This document shows positions 8,573 to 17,682 of a stretch of 64,000 bases of DNA, in pieces. The stretch is from Caulobacter sp. SLTY (GTDB taxonomy: Bacteria > Pseudomonadota > Alphaproteobacteria > Caulobacterales > Caulobacteraceae). The position numbers and the translations under genes are program-made. The stretch is taken from NCBI RefSeq assembly GCF_009905535.1, contig NZ_JAAALA010000018.1:24907-88906 (forward strand). Direction: 5' to 3'. Under the pieces are notes generated by a model. The model had not been told where the DNA came from. It was given only the letters and a program-made list of their open reading frames with translations, and did not search any database. How positions within the stretch are numbered: the stretch's first letter is position 1; each line of letters opens with the position of its first letter.

Positions 8573-10888
8573 ATGGTTGACGAGACGCGACAACTCGGCG
8601 GCGGGTCCAACGATCGCAATTCGCCCATTGTTGTCCTTCGCAACGCCGGTCTGCCCGACGCGCGCCTGGCTGGACTGAACGTCGCCGGCCCTGATGACGG
8701 CGAAGACGATGGCTTCGACTTTGCCCGTTATCTGCACATTCTGCGGAAGCACTGGCTGGTGATCGTCGCCTCGGTGGCCGTGGCGGTCGCCATTGCCGTG
8801 GCCCTGACCCTGACGACCCAGAAGATCTACACCGCGAGCGTCACCCTGCAGATCGACAAGGAGTCGGCTCAGGTGATCAACGTGCAGGGCATTGAGCCGC
8901 GCGAGACGACCACCTACGACGAATTCTTCCAGACCCAGTACGGCCTGATCAAGAGCGAGTCGCTCGCGGCCCGGACTGTCGACCGCCTCGGCCTCGTCAA
9001 CGACCAGGCCTTCCTGACCGCCATGGGCTTCACCACCGGCGGATCCAAGGCGGCGCTCCGCGAACGGATCATCGAGCGGGTGGTCGGCAGTGTCGACGTC
9101 GCCCCGATCCAGCGTTCCCGACTGGTGCGGGTGACCTTCGCCAGCCCGGATCGCCAGATCTCCGCGCGGATCGCCAACGCCATCGCCGAAAATTACATCG
9201 GCTCCAACCTGGACCGCCGGTTCGAGTCCTCCTCCTACGCCCGCAAGTTCCTGCAGGAGCGGATCGACGAGACCCGCGTCAAGCTGGAGGAGAGCGAGCG
9301 TCGGCTGGTGCAGTACGCTCGTGAGCAGCAGATCATCAACATCCCGACAGGCGGCAGCAGCAGCAGCAGCAGCGGCGAGGCGGGTAGTTCGGGTGGTGGC
9401 CAGCAGAACACGCCGCTGGCGGCCACCAGCCTCAGCTCGCTGAACGAAGCCCTCACCATGGCCCGCGCCGAGCGCATCCGCGCCGAACAGCGCTGGCGCC
9501 AGTCCCAGGCCAGCGGCGGGGCCGGCATCCTGAACCCGGCCGACAATGCCAACATCCAGCAACTTTCGCTGAACAAGGCCAACCTCGAGGCCGAATACCG
9601 CGAAAAGGGCGAGTCCCTGCTGCCGGATCACCCGGACATGCTGCGCCTGCGCGCCCGCATCACCGAGCTGGAACGCCAGATCCAGAACGAGACCAACAAC
9701 TCCCGCAGTTCCAGCGAGCAGTCGCTGCGCGCCCAGTACGAGGTGGCCCTGCGCCAGGAACGGTCGTTCGAGGCCCAGGTCAACGCCCTGAAGGGCTCGG
9801 TGCTCGACGCCCGCGACCGGGGCATCCAGTACGACATCTTCCAGCGCGAGGTGGACACCAACCGCAGCCTCTATGACGACCTGCTGCGGCGCTACAAGGA
9901 AGTCGGCGTCTCCGGCGGGGTGACCAACAACAACATCTCGATCATCGACCGCGCCAAGGTTCCGAAGTTCGCCTCCAAGCCCCAGCCGCGCCAGAACCTG
10001 ATCACCGCCGTGTTCGCCGGCCTGCTGATCGGCATCGGCCTGGCCTTCCTGCTGGAGTTCATGGACGAGTCGATCCGCTCGCCGCAGGACGTCGAGAACA
10101 AGCTGCGCCTGCCGTTGCTGGGCTCGATCCCCAAGCTGGCCAAGGGCGTGCTGCCTATGGACGCCCTGCAGGACGTCCGATCGAGTTTCTCGGAAGCCTA
10201 CTACTCGCTCCAGACCGCCCTGCAGTTCTCCAGCGACAAGGGCATGCCCCGGAACCTGGCCGTGGTCAGCGCCCGGCCTTCGGAAGGCAAGTCCACCAGT
10301 TCGCTGGCCCTCGCGCGGAACCTCGCCCGCCTCGGCGGCCGGGTGCTGCTGATCGACTCCGACCTGCGCAATCCGTCGCTGCACCGCCTGATCGGCGTCG
10401 AAAACAGCCGTGGCCTGTCGAACTATCTCAGTGGCGGGTCGGACATCGAGGACTTCGTCTCGGTGACCAACCAGGCCAACCTTTACTTCATGCCGACCGG
10501 CCCGCTGCCGCCGGACCCGGCCCAGCTGCTGGCCAGCGGCCGGCTGGTCGACCTGATCCGCGAGACCGGCAAGCTGTTCGATGTGGTCATCTTCGACGCC
10601 CCGCCGGTGATGGGCCTGGCTGACGCCCCGCTGATCGCCTCGCGCGTCGAGGCCGTGCTGATGGTGGTCGAATCGGGCCGCACCGGCCGCCGGGTGGTTC
10701 GCGCCGCCCTGGCCCGCCTGCGCACCGCCAACGCCCGCGTGCTGGGCGTGGTGCTGACCAAGTTTGACGCTCGCACCAGCACCTACGGCTACGGCTATGG
10801 CTACGGGTACGGCTACGGGTCGAACTACGACTACACCTACGGCAGCAAGCCGATCGAGGATAAGTCCGGCGGCAAGCGCAAGGCCTGA
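8573..10888 (+). CDS. Wzc-like polysaccharide co-polymerase fused to tyrosine autokinase (BY-kinase)
   Basis: This 771-residue inner-membrane protein has an N-terminal cytoplasmic tail, TM1 near residues 60-80 and a Wzz domain. A long periplasmic coiled coil with a six-serine run (262-267) follows, then a second TM (LITAVFAGLLIGIGLAFLLEF). The C-terminal BY-kinase domain has Walker A ARPSEGKSTSS (Lys573), Walker A' VLLIDSDLRNP and Walker B VVIFDAPP (Asp675). It ends in a Tyr-rich tail, YG repeated six times from residue 738, then YDYTYGSK. It controls chain length and export of the polysaccharide, with phosphorylation of the Tyr cluster as switch. ATG 8573 is chosen because GGGAG lies 5-9 bases before it. 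No Wza-type outer-membrane gene is next to it. Confidence 0.93.
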   Translation: MVDETRQLGGGSNDRNSPIVVLRNAGLPDARLAGLNVAGPDDGEDDGFDFARYLHILRKHWLVIVASVAVAVAIAVALTLTTQKIYTASVTLQIDKESAQVINVQGIEPRETTTYDEFFQTQYGLIKSESLAARTVDRLGLVNDQAFLTAMGFTTGGSKAALRERIIERVVGSVDVAPIQRSRLVRVTFASPDRQISARIANAIAENYIGSNLDRRFESSSYARKFLQERIDETRVKLEESERRLVQYAREQQIINIPTGGSSSSSSGEAGSSGGGQQNTPLAATSLSSLNEALTMARAERIRAEQRWRQSQASGGAGILNPADNANIQQLSLNKANLEAEYREKGESLLPDHPDMLRLRARITELERQIQNETNNSRSSSEQSLRAQYEVALRQERSFEAQVNALKGSVLDARDRGIQYDIFQREVDTNRSLYDDLLRRYKEVGVSGGVTNNNISIIDRAKVPKFASKPQPRQNLITAVFAGLLIGIGLAFLLEFMDESIRSPQDVENKLRLPLLGSIPKLAKGVLPMDALQDVRSSFSEAYYSLQTALQFSSDKGMPRNLAVVSARPSEGKSTSSLALARNLARLGGRVLLIDSDLRNPSLHRLIGVENSRGLSNYLSGGSDIEDFVSVTNQANLYFMPTGPLPPDPAQLLASGRLVDLIRETGKLFDVVIFDAPPVMGLADAPLIASRVEAVLMVVESGRTGRRVVRAALARLRTANARVLGVVLTKFDARTSTYGYGYGYGYGYGSNYDYTYGSKPIEDKSGGKRKA

Positions 10889-10890
10889 CC

Positions 10891-12093
10891 ATGGCCAGTG
10901 GCCTGTCCCCGCGGGCCATCGGGCTGGCGGCCGGTCTCGGCGCCGTCGGCCTGGGGCTGGCCGGGCTGATCCTGGTCCGCGCGCCGGCCCAGCACGCGGC
11001 CGCCGCCGGGCTCAGCGACAGCGTGGCGCTCAGCCAGTTGTCGGCGCAGCGCCAGGCCCTGGCCCGCGGCGAACGTCCCGCGGCCATCGCCGCCTCAGCC
11101 CGTGACATCCTGAACGCCGCGCCGCTGGAGGCCGGGGCCGCCAGCCTGCTGGCCCTGAGCCTGCCCCAGGACCGGCGGGGTCCGCTGATGGAGGCAGCCG
11201 CCAGCCTGAGCCACCGTGATGACAGGGCGGATCGCTGGCTGTTCGAGGATGGCATGGCGCGGGGCGAATACGCCCAGGCCCTGCGCCACGCCGACGCCCT
11301 GATGCGCCGCCAATCGCCGGACGAGCGGGTCGAGGTGTCCCGGCGGATCCTGCCCTACATGGGCCGACCGGCAGCTTTCGCCGCCACCGTTGACCGGCTG
11401 GCCACCTCGCCCAGCTGGCGAGGCAGTTTCCTGACCCAGATGATCGCGCTGGGCGAGGACACCGACGACTCGTTCCGGATGCTGAAGGCCCTGCGGGCCA
11501 CCGCCGCGCCGCCTACGCCCAGCGAGCTGGCCCAGTTCCTGCGCAGGCTGGTCGCCGAGCGCCGCTTTGCCGAGGCGCATCGGGCCTGGGTCGCCCTGGC
11601 CCCGGCGCAGGAGCGCGCCGGCCTCGCCCTGCTGGCCGACGGAGAGTTCGACGGCGGCAAGCCAACGCCGCCGTTCGGCTGGAACCTCGATTCCGCCACC
11701 GCCGGCTACGGCGAGATGGTTCCGTCCGAGGGCGGATCCGGAAAAGCTTTGCGGGTCAGCCACGACGGCCGCTCCCGCCAGTGGCTGGTGCGCCAGCTGG
11801 TGGTGCTGCCTCCCGGCGTCTATAGCCTCAAGGGACAGGTGCGCACCCCATCGGAGCTGTCGGCCGACAGCATGGGCTGGACCGTGATCTGCGAGGGCGC
11901 CGCCGAGCCGCTGCTGCTGGTTCCGGCCCCAACCACCGGCGGTGGGTGGAAAGACTTTTCCGCCACCTTCACCGTGCCGGCCGAAGGCTGCGCCGCCCAA
12001 TCCCTGGTTCTGAATTCCCGCCCCCGTGGCGGCACGACTCCCGTGGAAGTCTGGTACGACGCCCTGGTCATCGAGCGCGCCGATGCCGGCTGA
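10891..12093 (+). CDS. Membrane-anchored TPR-like protein of the exopolysaccharide operon
   Basis: The 400-residue protein starts 2 bp after the BY-kinase gene. One N-terminal hydrophobic helix (about residues 8-28) would place the rest in the periplasm. Residues 40-240 are alanine/arginine-rich helices of TPR-like spacing. Residues 250-395 look like a beta-sandwich (GWNLDSATAGYGEMV, SLKGQVRTPSELS, WYDALVIERA), resembling carbohydrate-binding jelly rolls. I do not recognise a named family. Its place between the co-polymerase and the polymerase suggests a role in polymer assembly or export (inference). Its last bases overlap the start of the polymerase gene by 11 bp. Confidence 0.7.
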   Translation: MASGLSPRAIGLAAGLGAVGLGLAGLILVRAPAQHAAAAGLSDSVALSQLSAQRQALARGERPAAIAASARDILNAAPLEAGAASLLALSLPQDRRGPLMEAAASLSHRDDRADRWLFEDGMARGEYAQALRHADALMRRQSPDERVEVSRRILPYMGRPAAFAATVDRLATSPSWRGSFLTQMIALGEDTDDSFRMLKALRATAAPPTPSELAQFLRRLVAERRFAEAHRAWVALAPAQERAGLALLADGEFDGGKPTPPFGWNLDSATAGYGEMVPSEGGSGKALRVSHDGRSRQWLVRQLVVLPPGVYSLKGQVRTPSELSADSMGWTVICEGAAEPLLLVPAPTTGGGWKDFSATFTVPAEGCAAQSLVLNSRPRGGTTPVEVWYDALVIERADAG

Positions 12094-13447
12094 CCCTCGT
12101 CACCGCCCCCGCTGGACCGGCCTCGCCTTCTTCGGTGCGACCGCCGCCCTGCTGGCCCTTTGCCTGTTGATCGGCGGCGCGAGCCGGCTGAACGCGGTCC
12201 AGCTCACCATCCTGGAACTGGCCAGCCTGCCCCTGCTCGGCTGGGCCCTGTGGCGGGTGACCCTTGAGGGTCTGTGGCCCACCCTCAAGGTCCCGGGGCT
12301 GATCCTTCTCGGTGTCCTGGCCGTCGCAGCCGTCCAGCTGATCCCCCTGCCTCCCGGCCTGTGGAGCAGTCTCCCGGGCCACGGCGAGGCGGCGGACGCC
12401 CTGAAACTGGCGGGCCTGGAGGTCGGCTGGCGCCCGCTCAGTCTGACGCCGGACCTGACCGTCACCCACCTGCTGTCTCTGCTGCCGGCCATCGCCCTGT
12501 TCCTCGCCGCCGTCCTGCTGCGCGCCTCGCAGCAGGCCTGGCTGATGGCGCTGATCGTGCTCTTCGCCCTGGTCAGCCTGGCGCTGGGCGTGGCGCAGAC
12601 CATGGCCGGTCCGGAGAGCGGCCTCTACCTCTACCCCTTCGCCAACCGCGACAACGCCGTCGGCCTGTTCGCCAACCGCAACCATCAGGCCTCGCTGATG
12701 GTCGCCGTCCTGCCCCTGGCCGCCGCGGCTGTGGCGGTCGCCAAGGGCCGAGGCGTTCGGCCTCTGCCCCTGTGGGTGGCGCTGGCGGTCGTCTTCCTGC
12801 TGATCATCCCCTTTGTGGCCGTTCTGAAGTCACGGGCCGGCGTCCTGCTGCTGGTTCCCGGCCTGCTCGCCAGCCTGGCCATCCTCTGGCCCCCACGCGG
12901 CGCCCTTCCCGGCATCGAGCGGCGCGGCGTGCTGGCCCTGGCGGCGGTGATCGTCGTTGGCATGGTCATCGGCGGCGCCTTCGCGCTCGGTCCGCTGCTC
13001 GAACGGTTCGCGGACAATCAGGAGGGCCGGCTGCTGTCCGGCCCGATCGCCGCCCGCGCCGCCTGGGACCTGATGCCGTTCGGCGGCGGCCTGGGCAGTT
13101 TCCGCGACATCTACGCCGGGGTCGAACCGCTCGACCTGATGGCCGTCAGCTATTGGCAGCATGCCCACAACGACTTTCTGCAGATCTGGCTGGAGGCGGG
13201 GGTTCCCGGCCTGATCGTGGTGGTGCTGTTCCTGGTCTGGTGGGCCGGGGCCGGCATCGGGGCCTGGCGGGCGCCGAGCGACGATCGGGTGATCCTGGCC
13301 CGCGCCGGCGCAGTGGCCCTGGGCCTGATGCTGGTCCACTCGTTCGTGGACTATCCGCTGCGCACGCCGGCCATGATGGCGGTGTTCGCACTGGCCTGCG
13401 CCGCGCTGGCGACGGCCGGGCGCCGGTCGCGCCGGAGTGGGGGGTAG
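12083..13447 (+). CDS. O-antigen ligase/polymerase family protein (Wzy-like)
   Basis: ATG 12083 (MPADPRHRPRW) gives a 454-residue protein with about 11 transmembrane helices. A large loop region with HAHNDFLQIWLEAGVPGL near residue 360 is the characteristic Wzy_C/WaaL stretch. Further upstream is FANRNHQASLMVAVLPL, another motif seen in this family (NRNHxA). It likely polymerises undecaprenyl-linked repeat units in the periplasm. The start codon lies inside the upstream gene (11 bp overlap), so translation is probably coupled. The frame continues upstream to 12026, but that part is out-of-frame coding sequence of the previous gene. Confidence 0.85.
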   Translation: MPADPRHRPRWTGLAFFGATAALLALCLLIGGASRLNAVQLTILELASLPLLGWALWRVTLEGLWPTLKVPGLILLGVLAVAAVQLIPLPPGLWSSLPGHGEAADALKLAGLEVGWRPLSLTPDLTVTHLLSLLPAIALFLAAVLLRASQQAWLMALIVLFALVSLALGVAQTMAGPESGLYLYPFANRDNAVGLFANRNHQASLMVAVLPLAAAAVAVAKGRGVRPLPLWVALAVVFLLIIPFVAVLKSRAGVLLLVPGLLASLAILWPPRGALPGIERRGVLALAAVIVVGMVIGGAFALGPLLERFADNQEGRLLSGPIAARAAWDLMPFGGGLGSFRDIYAGVEPLDLMAVSYWQHAHNDFLQIWLEAGVPGLIVVVLFLVWWAGAGIGAWRAPSDDRVILARAGAVALGLMLVHSFVDYPLRTPAMMAVFALACAALATAGRRSRRSGG

Positions 13448-13448
13448 A

Positions 13449-15581
13449 ATGCTGTATCCGATCATCATGTGCGGCGGCGCCGGCACGCGGCTGTGGCCGG
13501 CCTCCCGAACCGAAAGGCCCAAGCCCTTCATCGCCCTGGCCGGCGAAGCCCCGCTGTTCGCCCGCACCCTGGACCGCCTTCGGGCCCTGGACGGCGCCGC
13601 AGAGCCGCTGATCATCGCCGGAGCGCCGCACGCCGGCCTGATCGAAGAGGCCCTCGCAGAGGCCGGCATGCGCGGCGACATCGTCATCGAGCCGGAGGGC
13701 CGTGACAGCGCCCCGGCCATGGCCGCCGTCGCCGCTCTGGTGGCCGACCGCGACCCGGATGGCGTCTGCCTGTTCCTGTCCGCCGACCACCACATTCCCG
13801 ACCCGGCCGCCTTCGCGCGCACGGTCGAGACCGCGCATCGCCAGGCGCTGCTGGACGGCATCGTCACCCTGGGCACGCGGCCCAGCAGCCCGTCCACCGC
13901 CTACGGCTACATCCGTCCCGCCGGCGGCGAGGGCGCCGTCCGGCCGGTCGATTCCTTCGTCGAGAAACCCAACGCCGAGCGGGCCGCCCAGCTGATCGCC
14001 GAGGGCTGCCTGTGGAACAGCGGCATGTTCATCTGCCGCGCCGCCGTCCTGCTGGAAGAGCTCGACCGCTATGCCCCGGCCATCGCGACCGCCACCCGCG
14101 CCGCCGTCGACCAGGCCCGCCGCGAGGGCCCGGCCCTGTTGCTCGGCCAAGTGTTCCGCACGGCGCCGAAGATCTCCATCGACTTCGCGGTGATGGAACA
14201 GACCGACCGCTGCTTCGTCGCTCCAGCCGACTTTGCCTGGTCGGACCTGGGAGCCTGGGACGCAATCTGGGCCGCCGCCACACGCGACGCCGACGGCAAC
14301 AGCCTGTCCGGCGCCGCCGTGGCCAACCGCTCGACGGACTGCCTGGTCCAGGCCGCGCCGGGGATGACCGTGGCCATCGCCGGGGTGCGCAACCTCGCGG
14401 TCATCGCCGAGCCGGGCAAGGTGATGGTCGCCGACCTCTCCGAGACCGACGTGAAGGGCCTGGTCGGCCGGGCCGAGGCAGCCGCCCCCGCCGCCGCGCC
14501 GGACCTCCCTGCCCTCGCTGCCCGGCTGGGCCGCTGGCTCGACACCGCCGCCCTCCCCCTCTGGTGGTCTCTCGGCGCCGACCATCGGCGCGGCGGGTTC
14601 GAGGAGCAGATCGACCTCGACGGCCGCCCCGTCGCCGCCCCCCGCCGCCTCCGCGTCCAGGCTCGCCAGACTCACGTCTACGCCCGCGCCGGCCTGTCCG
14701 GCTGGACCGGACCCTGGGAAGCCGCCGTCGCCCACGGCCTGACCAGCCTGGCCCAGGCCTACCGCCGCCCCGACGGCCTCTACCGCGCCGCCGTCGATGC
14801 CGCTGGCGGGGTGATCGACGACGTTCCGCAGCTGTACGACCAGGCCTTTACCCTGCTGGCCCTGGCCAGCGCCGCCGCCGCCGGCGTCGATCCGGCGGCT
14901 CGCGAGGCGGAAGCGCTGAGCCTGTTGGCCGCCATCGACACCGCCTTTGCCCACCCCGCCGGCGGCTGGCGCGAGGCGGGCGCCCGTCCGTTCCAGTCCA
15001 ACGCCCATATGCACCTTCTGGAAGCCTGCCAGGCCTGGGCGGCCGTCGGCTCGGCGCCGGTCTGGCGCGCGGCGGCCGACCGCATCGTCGAACTGGCCCT
15101 GCCCCGGTTCATCGACCCGGCCGGCGGCTTTCTGCGCGAGGCCTTCGACGCGGACTGGACCCCCGCCCCCGGCGCCGAAGGCCGGATCGTCGAACCCGGC
15201 CACCAGTTCGAATGGGCTTGGCTGCTGCTGCAGCAGAGCCCGGATCACGCCGAGGTGGCCGCCCGCCTCTATGCAGCCGGCGCCGCGGGGGTCGATCCCT
15301 GGCGCGGCGTCGCCTGCGACGAGATCGACACCGACCTGCATCCGGTCCGCTCCAGCGCCCGCCTGTGGCCCCAGACCGAACGGCTCCGCGCCGCCCTGGG
15401 CCTGGGCCGGCACGAGGACGCAGTCGCCGCCGCCGGCGCGCTGCTCAGCTATCTGGATGTCGAGATCGCCGGCCTGTACCGCGACAAGCTGGACCTCACC
15501 GGCCGCTTCCGCCAGGAGCCGGCCCCGGCCAGCTCGCTCTATCACATTGCCGGCGCGATTGAGGTCCTTAGACGCTGCTAG
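13449..15581 (+). CDS. Mannose-1-phosphate guanylyltransferase fused to AGE-family isomerase/epimerase domain
   Basis: The 710-residue two-domain protein begins MLYPIIMCGGAGTRLWPASR, the nucleotidyltransferase signature of GDP-mannose pyrophosphorylase, with ERPKPF next and FVEKPNAERA near residue 165. The first domain occupies about residues 1-345. The C-terminal 350 residues are not the cupin isomerase of ManC/AlgA. They match the alpha/alpha-barrel N-acylglucosamine 2-epimerase/mannose isomerase family: QARQTHVYARA, SNAHMHLLEA, VEPGHQFEWAWLL and RLWPQTERLRAA. It would supply GDP-mannose, probably also making mannose-6-phosphate or mannose. ATG 13449 follows GGGGGTAGA and lies 1 bp after the polymerase stop. 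GTG 13437 is an alternative start. Confidence 0.88.
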   Translation: MLYPIIMCGGAGTRLWPASRTERPKPFIALAGEAPLFARTLDRLRALDGAAEPLIIAGAPHAGLIEEALAEAGMRGDIVIEPEGRDSAPAMAAVAALVADRDPDGVCLFLSADHHIPDPAAFARTVETAHRQALLDGIVTLGTRPSSPSTAYGYIRPAGGEGAVRPVDSFVEKPNAERAAQLIAEGCLWNSGMFICRAAVLLEELDRYAPAIATATRAAVDQARREGPALLLGQVFRTAPKISIDFAVMEQTDRCFVAPADFAWSDLGAWDAIWAAATRDADGNSLSGAAVANRSTDCLVQAAPGMTVAIAGVRNLAVIAEPGKVMVADLSETDVKGLVGRAEAAAPAAAPDLPALAARLGRWLDTAALPLWWSLGADHRRGGFEEQIDLDGRPVAAPRRLRVQARQTHVYARAGLSGWTGPWEAAVAHGLTSLAQAYRRPDGLYRAAVDAAGGVIDDVPQLYDQAFTLLALASAAAAGVDPAAREAEALSLLAAIDTAFAHPAGGWREAGARPFQSNAHMHLLEACQAWAAVGSAPVWRAAADRIVELALPRFIDPAGGFLREAFDADWTPAPGAEGRIVEPGHQFEWAWLLLQQSPDHAEVAARLYAAGAAGVDPWRGVACDEIDTDLHPVRSSARLWPQTERLRAALGLGRHEDAVAAAGALLSYLDVEIAGLYRDKLDLTGRFRQEPAPASSLYHIAGAIEVLRRC

Positions 15582-15703
15582 AGCGTCGCCGACTTCCGCC
15601 GGATCCCGCAGCGCTGGCAGGTGTGATAGTTTTCGCGGCTCCGACTCTTGGCCCAGAGGTGGCCGAGCGCGAGGCAGCGGATGAAAAGCAGCAGATTCGG
15701 CAT
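15578..15703 (-). CDS. 41-residue cysteine-containing small protein
   Basis: A 42-codon frame reads MPNLLLFIRCLALGHLWAKS... and ends HTCQRCGIRRKSATL. A strong ribosome binding site (GGGGGAGG, 4 bases before ATG 15703) supports it. Cys10 and His15 (C-x4-H), then Cys29 and Cys32 (C-x2-C before Gly), could form a small zinc-binding site. This pattern (CxxxGHxW followed by CxxCG) resembles small zinc-ribbon-like proteins of the DUF1660 kind. Its stop overlaps the stop of the convergent guanylyltransferase gene. No function is known. The spacing of Cys/His and the good start make a chance frame unlikely, but there is no direct proof of expression. Confidence 0.6.
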   Translation of the reverse strand: MPNLLLFIRCLALGHLWAKSRSRENYHTCQRCGIRRKSATL

Positions 15704-15886
15704 GGGCCCTCCCCCGAGGCTCGGACCCTTACAACACCCGAGCGACGGCTTTGTCACGCCGCGACTGGCCGACAGGCGGGAAATCTTTATTTCTGCTCAG
15801 CGCGGAAGCGCGAACATTGGAAATGTTCAAGCAATCCAAAGTTGATGGATCAGATCCACTCGCCCTGACCCATCGCCGTCCGGGCC

Positions 15887-16456
15887 TCAGTCCTTGGCGC
15901 GCTCGTAGTAGCTGCCGTCTTCCAGCAGCACGACCACTCGGGTGCCGGCCGAGATATAGGGCGGGATCATGATCCGGGCGCCGTTGTTCAGGATCGCCGG
16001 CTTGTAGGACGAAGAGGCGGTCTGGCCCTTCATCGCCGGCTCGGTGTCGACGATCTCGAAGGTGGCGCGGGCCGGCAGCTCGATGGCCAGCGGGTTGCCC
16101 TCGTGCAGCGACAGGAAGACGCTCATGCCCTCGGTCAGCCAGACACCCTTGTCGCCGACGGTATCTTCCGAGACCACGTACTGGTCAAAGGTCTCGGGGT
16201 TCATGAAGTGATACCCCTCGCCGTCCTGATACAGGAAGGTGTGCTCGCGCTCGTCGACGAAGGCGCGCTCGACCTGCTCGGTGGTGCGGTAGCGTTCCGA
16301 GACCTTCACCCCATCGGTGATGCGGCGCATGTCCAGCTGGGTCACCGGCGTGCCCTTGCCGGGGTGGATGTTCTCGACCTGCAGCACGACGTAGAGCTTG
16401 CCGTCGACATCGACGACCGAACCTTTGCGGAGCGAGCTGGCGGCAACCTTGGGCAT
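15887..16456 (-). CDS. efp: Translation elongation factor P
   Basis: This is the 189-residue EF-P, with KOW-like domain I, then OB domains II and III. ATG 16456 follows GAGGACTACC. The frame extends upstream, but that part is antisense to epmA. The loop IHPGKGTPV puts Lys34 at the tip, the residue that EpmA beta-lysylates in Escherichia coli. [16 protein letters not shown] and [22 protein letters not shown] are conserved EF-P stretches, although the C-terminal signature is a little divergent. EF-P rescues ribosomes stalled at polyproline. The divergent neighbours are the modification enzymes epmA and epmB. Confidence 0.96.
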   Translation of the reverse strand: MPKVAASSLRKGSVVDVDGKLYVVLQVENIHPGKGTPVTQLDMRRITDGVKVSERYRTTEQVERAFVDEREHTFLYQDGEGYHFMNPETFDQYVVSEDTVGDKGVWLTEGMSVFLSLHEGNPLAIELPARATFEIVDTEPAMKGQTASSSYKPAILNNGARIMIPPYISAGTRVVVLLEDGSYYERAKD

Positions 16457-16570
16457 GGTAGTCCTCGTGGCGGCGGATCGGCGTCTCTGCGCGCGATTCC
16501 GAAAGTGTCTGTTGGGGCGCCTCTCTATAGCGTCATGGACGAAACCGCCAGCCTCGGGCAGGACAGGCCC

Positions 16571-17611
16571 ATGACAGCCCCCTCCCCCTGGTGGTCGCCG
16601 GACCGGCACGAGGACCGCCGGCCATTCCTGATCGCCCGCAACAGGATCACCGCGGCGGTGCGGGCCTGGTTCGGGCAGCGGGACTTCACCGAGGTCGAGG
16701 CGGCAGCCCTGGCCGTCTCGCCCGGCAACGAGGCGCACCTGCACGCCTTCGCGACCGAGGCGATCACCACGGCGGGGGAGCGGGCGACCCTCTACCTCCA
16801 CACCTCGCCGGAGTTCGCGGCCAAGAAGCTGCTGGCGGCGGGGGAGAGCCGGATCTTCGACCTGGCGCGGGTGTGGCGCAACCGCGAGCGGGGGCCGCTG
16901 CACAGTCCCGAATTCACAATGCTGGAGTGGTATCGGACAGGCGAGCCATACGAGCAGCTGATGGACGACTGCGCCGCCCTGCTGGCGCTGGCCGCCGAGA
17001 CGGCCGGCGCGAAGACGCTGACCTTCAGAGGGCGGGAAGCCGACCCCTTCGCCGAACCGGAGCGGGTGACGGTGGCGCAGGCGCTGGAGCGGTTCGCGGG
17101 CGTGGACCTGCTAGCCACGGTGCAGGCGGATGGCACGACGGACTTGGGCGGCCTGGCGGCGCAGGCGCGCGCCGCCGGCGTTCGGGTGGCGGAGGACGAC
17201 AGCTGGGCCGATGTGTTCAGCCGGCTGCTGGTCGAGAAGGTGGAGCCGAACCTGGGCATCGGCCGGGCGACTATCCTCTGTGAATACCCGATCAGCGAAG
17301 CGGCCTTGGCGCGGCCCAAGCCGGAAGACCCCCGGGTGGCCGAACGGTTCGAGCTCTATGCCTGCGGCGTGGAGCTGGCCAATGCGTTCGGGGAACTGAC
17401 CGTCCCGGCCGAGCAGCGCCGGCGGTTCGAGATCGAGATGGCGGAGAAGGCGCGGGTGTACGGCGAGCGCTATCCGATCGACGAGGATCTGCTGGCGGCG
17501 CTGGCGGCGATGCCGGCGGCCTGTGGCTCGGCGCTGGGGTTCGACCGGCTGGTGATGCTGGCCACGGGCGCGAGCAGGATCGATCAGGTGCAGTGGACGC
17601 CGGTTCCGTAA
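16571..17611 (+). CDS. epmA: EF-P lysine lysyltransferase EpmA (GenX/PoxA/YjeA)
   Basis: The 346-residue class II lysyl-tRNA synthetase-like catalytic core lacks the N-terminal tRNA anticodon-binding domain, as in EpmA. Motif 2 is [27 protein letters not shown]. Later come [13 protein letters not shown] and motif 3 [15 protein letters not shown]. It activates (R)-beta-lysine and attaches it to Lys34 of EF-P. ATG 16571 is chosen as the family-length start (AGGACAGG lies just before); ATG 16535 in frame would add 12 residues. It is divergent from efp and followed by epmB after 71 bp. Confidence 0.93.
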   Translation: MTAPSPWWSPDRHEDRRPFLIARNRITAAVRAWFGQRDFTEVEAAALAVSPGNEAHLHAFATEAITTAGERATLYLHTSPEFAAKKLLAAGESRIFDLARVWRNRERGPLHSPEFTMLEWYRTGEPYEQLMDDCAALLALAAETAGAKTLTFRGREADPFAEPERVTVAQALERFAGVDLLATVQADGTTDLGGLAAQARAAGVRVAEDDSWADVFSRLLVEKVEPNLGIGRATILCEYPISEAALARPKPEDPRVAERFELYACGVELANAFGELTVPAEQRRRFEIEMAEKARVYGERYPIDEDLLAALAAMPAACGSALGFDRLVMLATGASRIDQVQWTPVP

Positions 17612-17620
17612 TCCCCACCC

Positions 17621-17662
17621 TGTCATCCTTCGGTTCGCCCTGCGGGCGCCCGAAGGATGACA
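17621..17662. repeat. Intergenic inverted repeat between epmA and epmB
   Basis: Arms TGTCATCCTTCG (17621-17632) and CGAAGGATGACA (17651-17662) are perfect reverse complements. A second small stem CGCCC/GGGCG lies inside. The RNA would fold into a hairpin just before the epmB ribosome binding site. It looks like a dispersed intergenic palindrome rather than a terminator, since no T run follows. Confidence 0.7.
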
Positions 17663-17682
17663 TGAGGGGGAGAGGGCGCCAT

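Noticed and set aside
13146..15545. 799-codon minus-strand open frame over the GDP-mannose pyrophosphorylase gene
   Set aside because: Antisense to a two-domain enzyme with all motifs in place; low-complexity translation.
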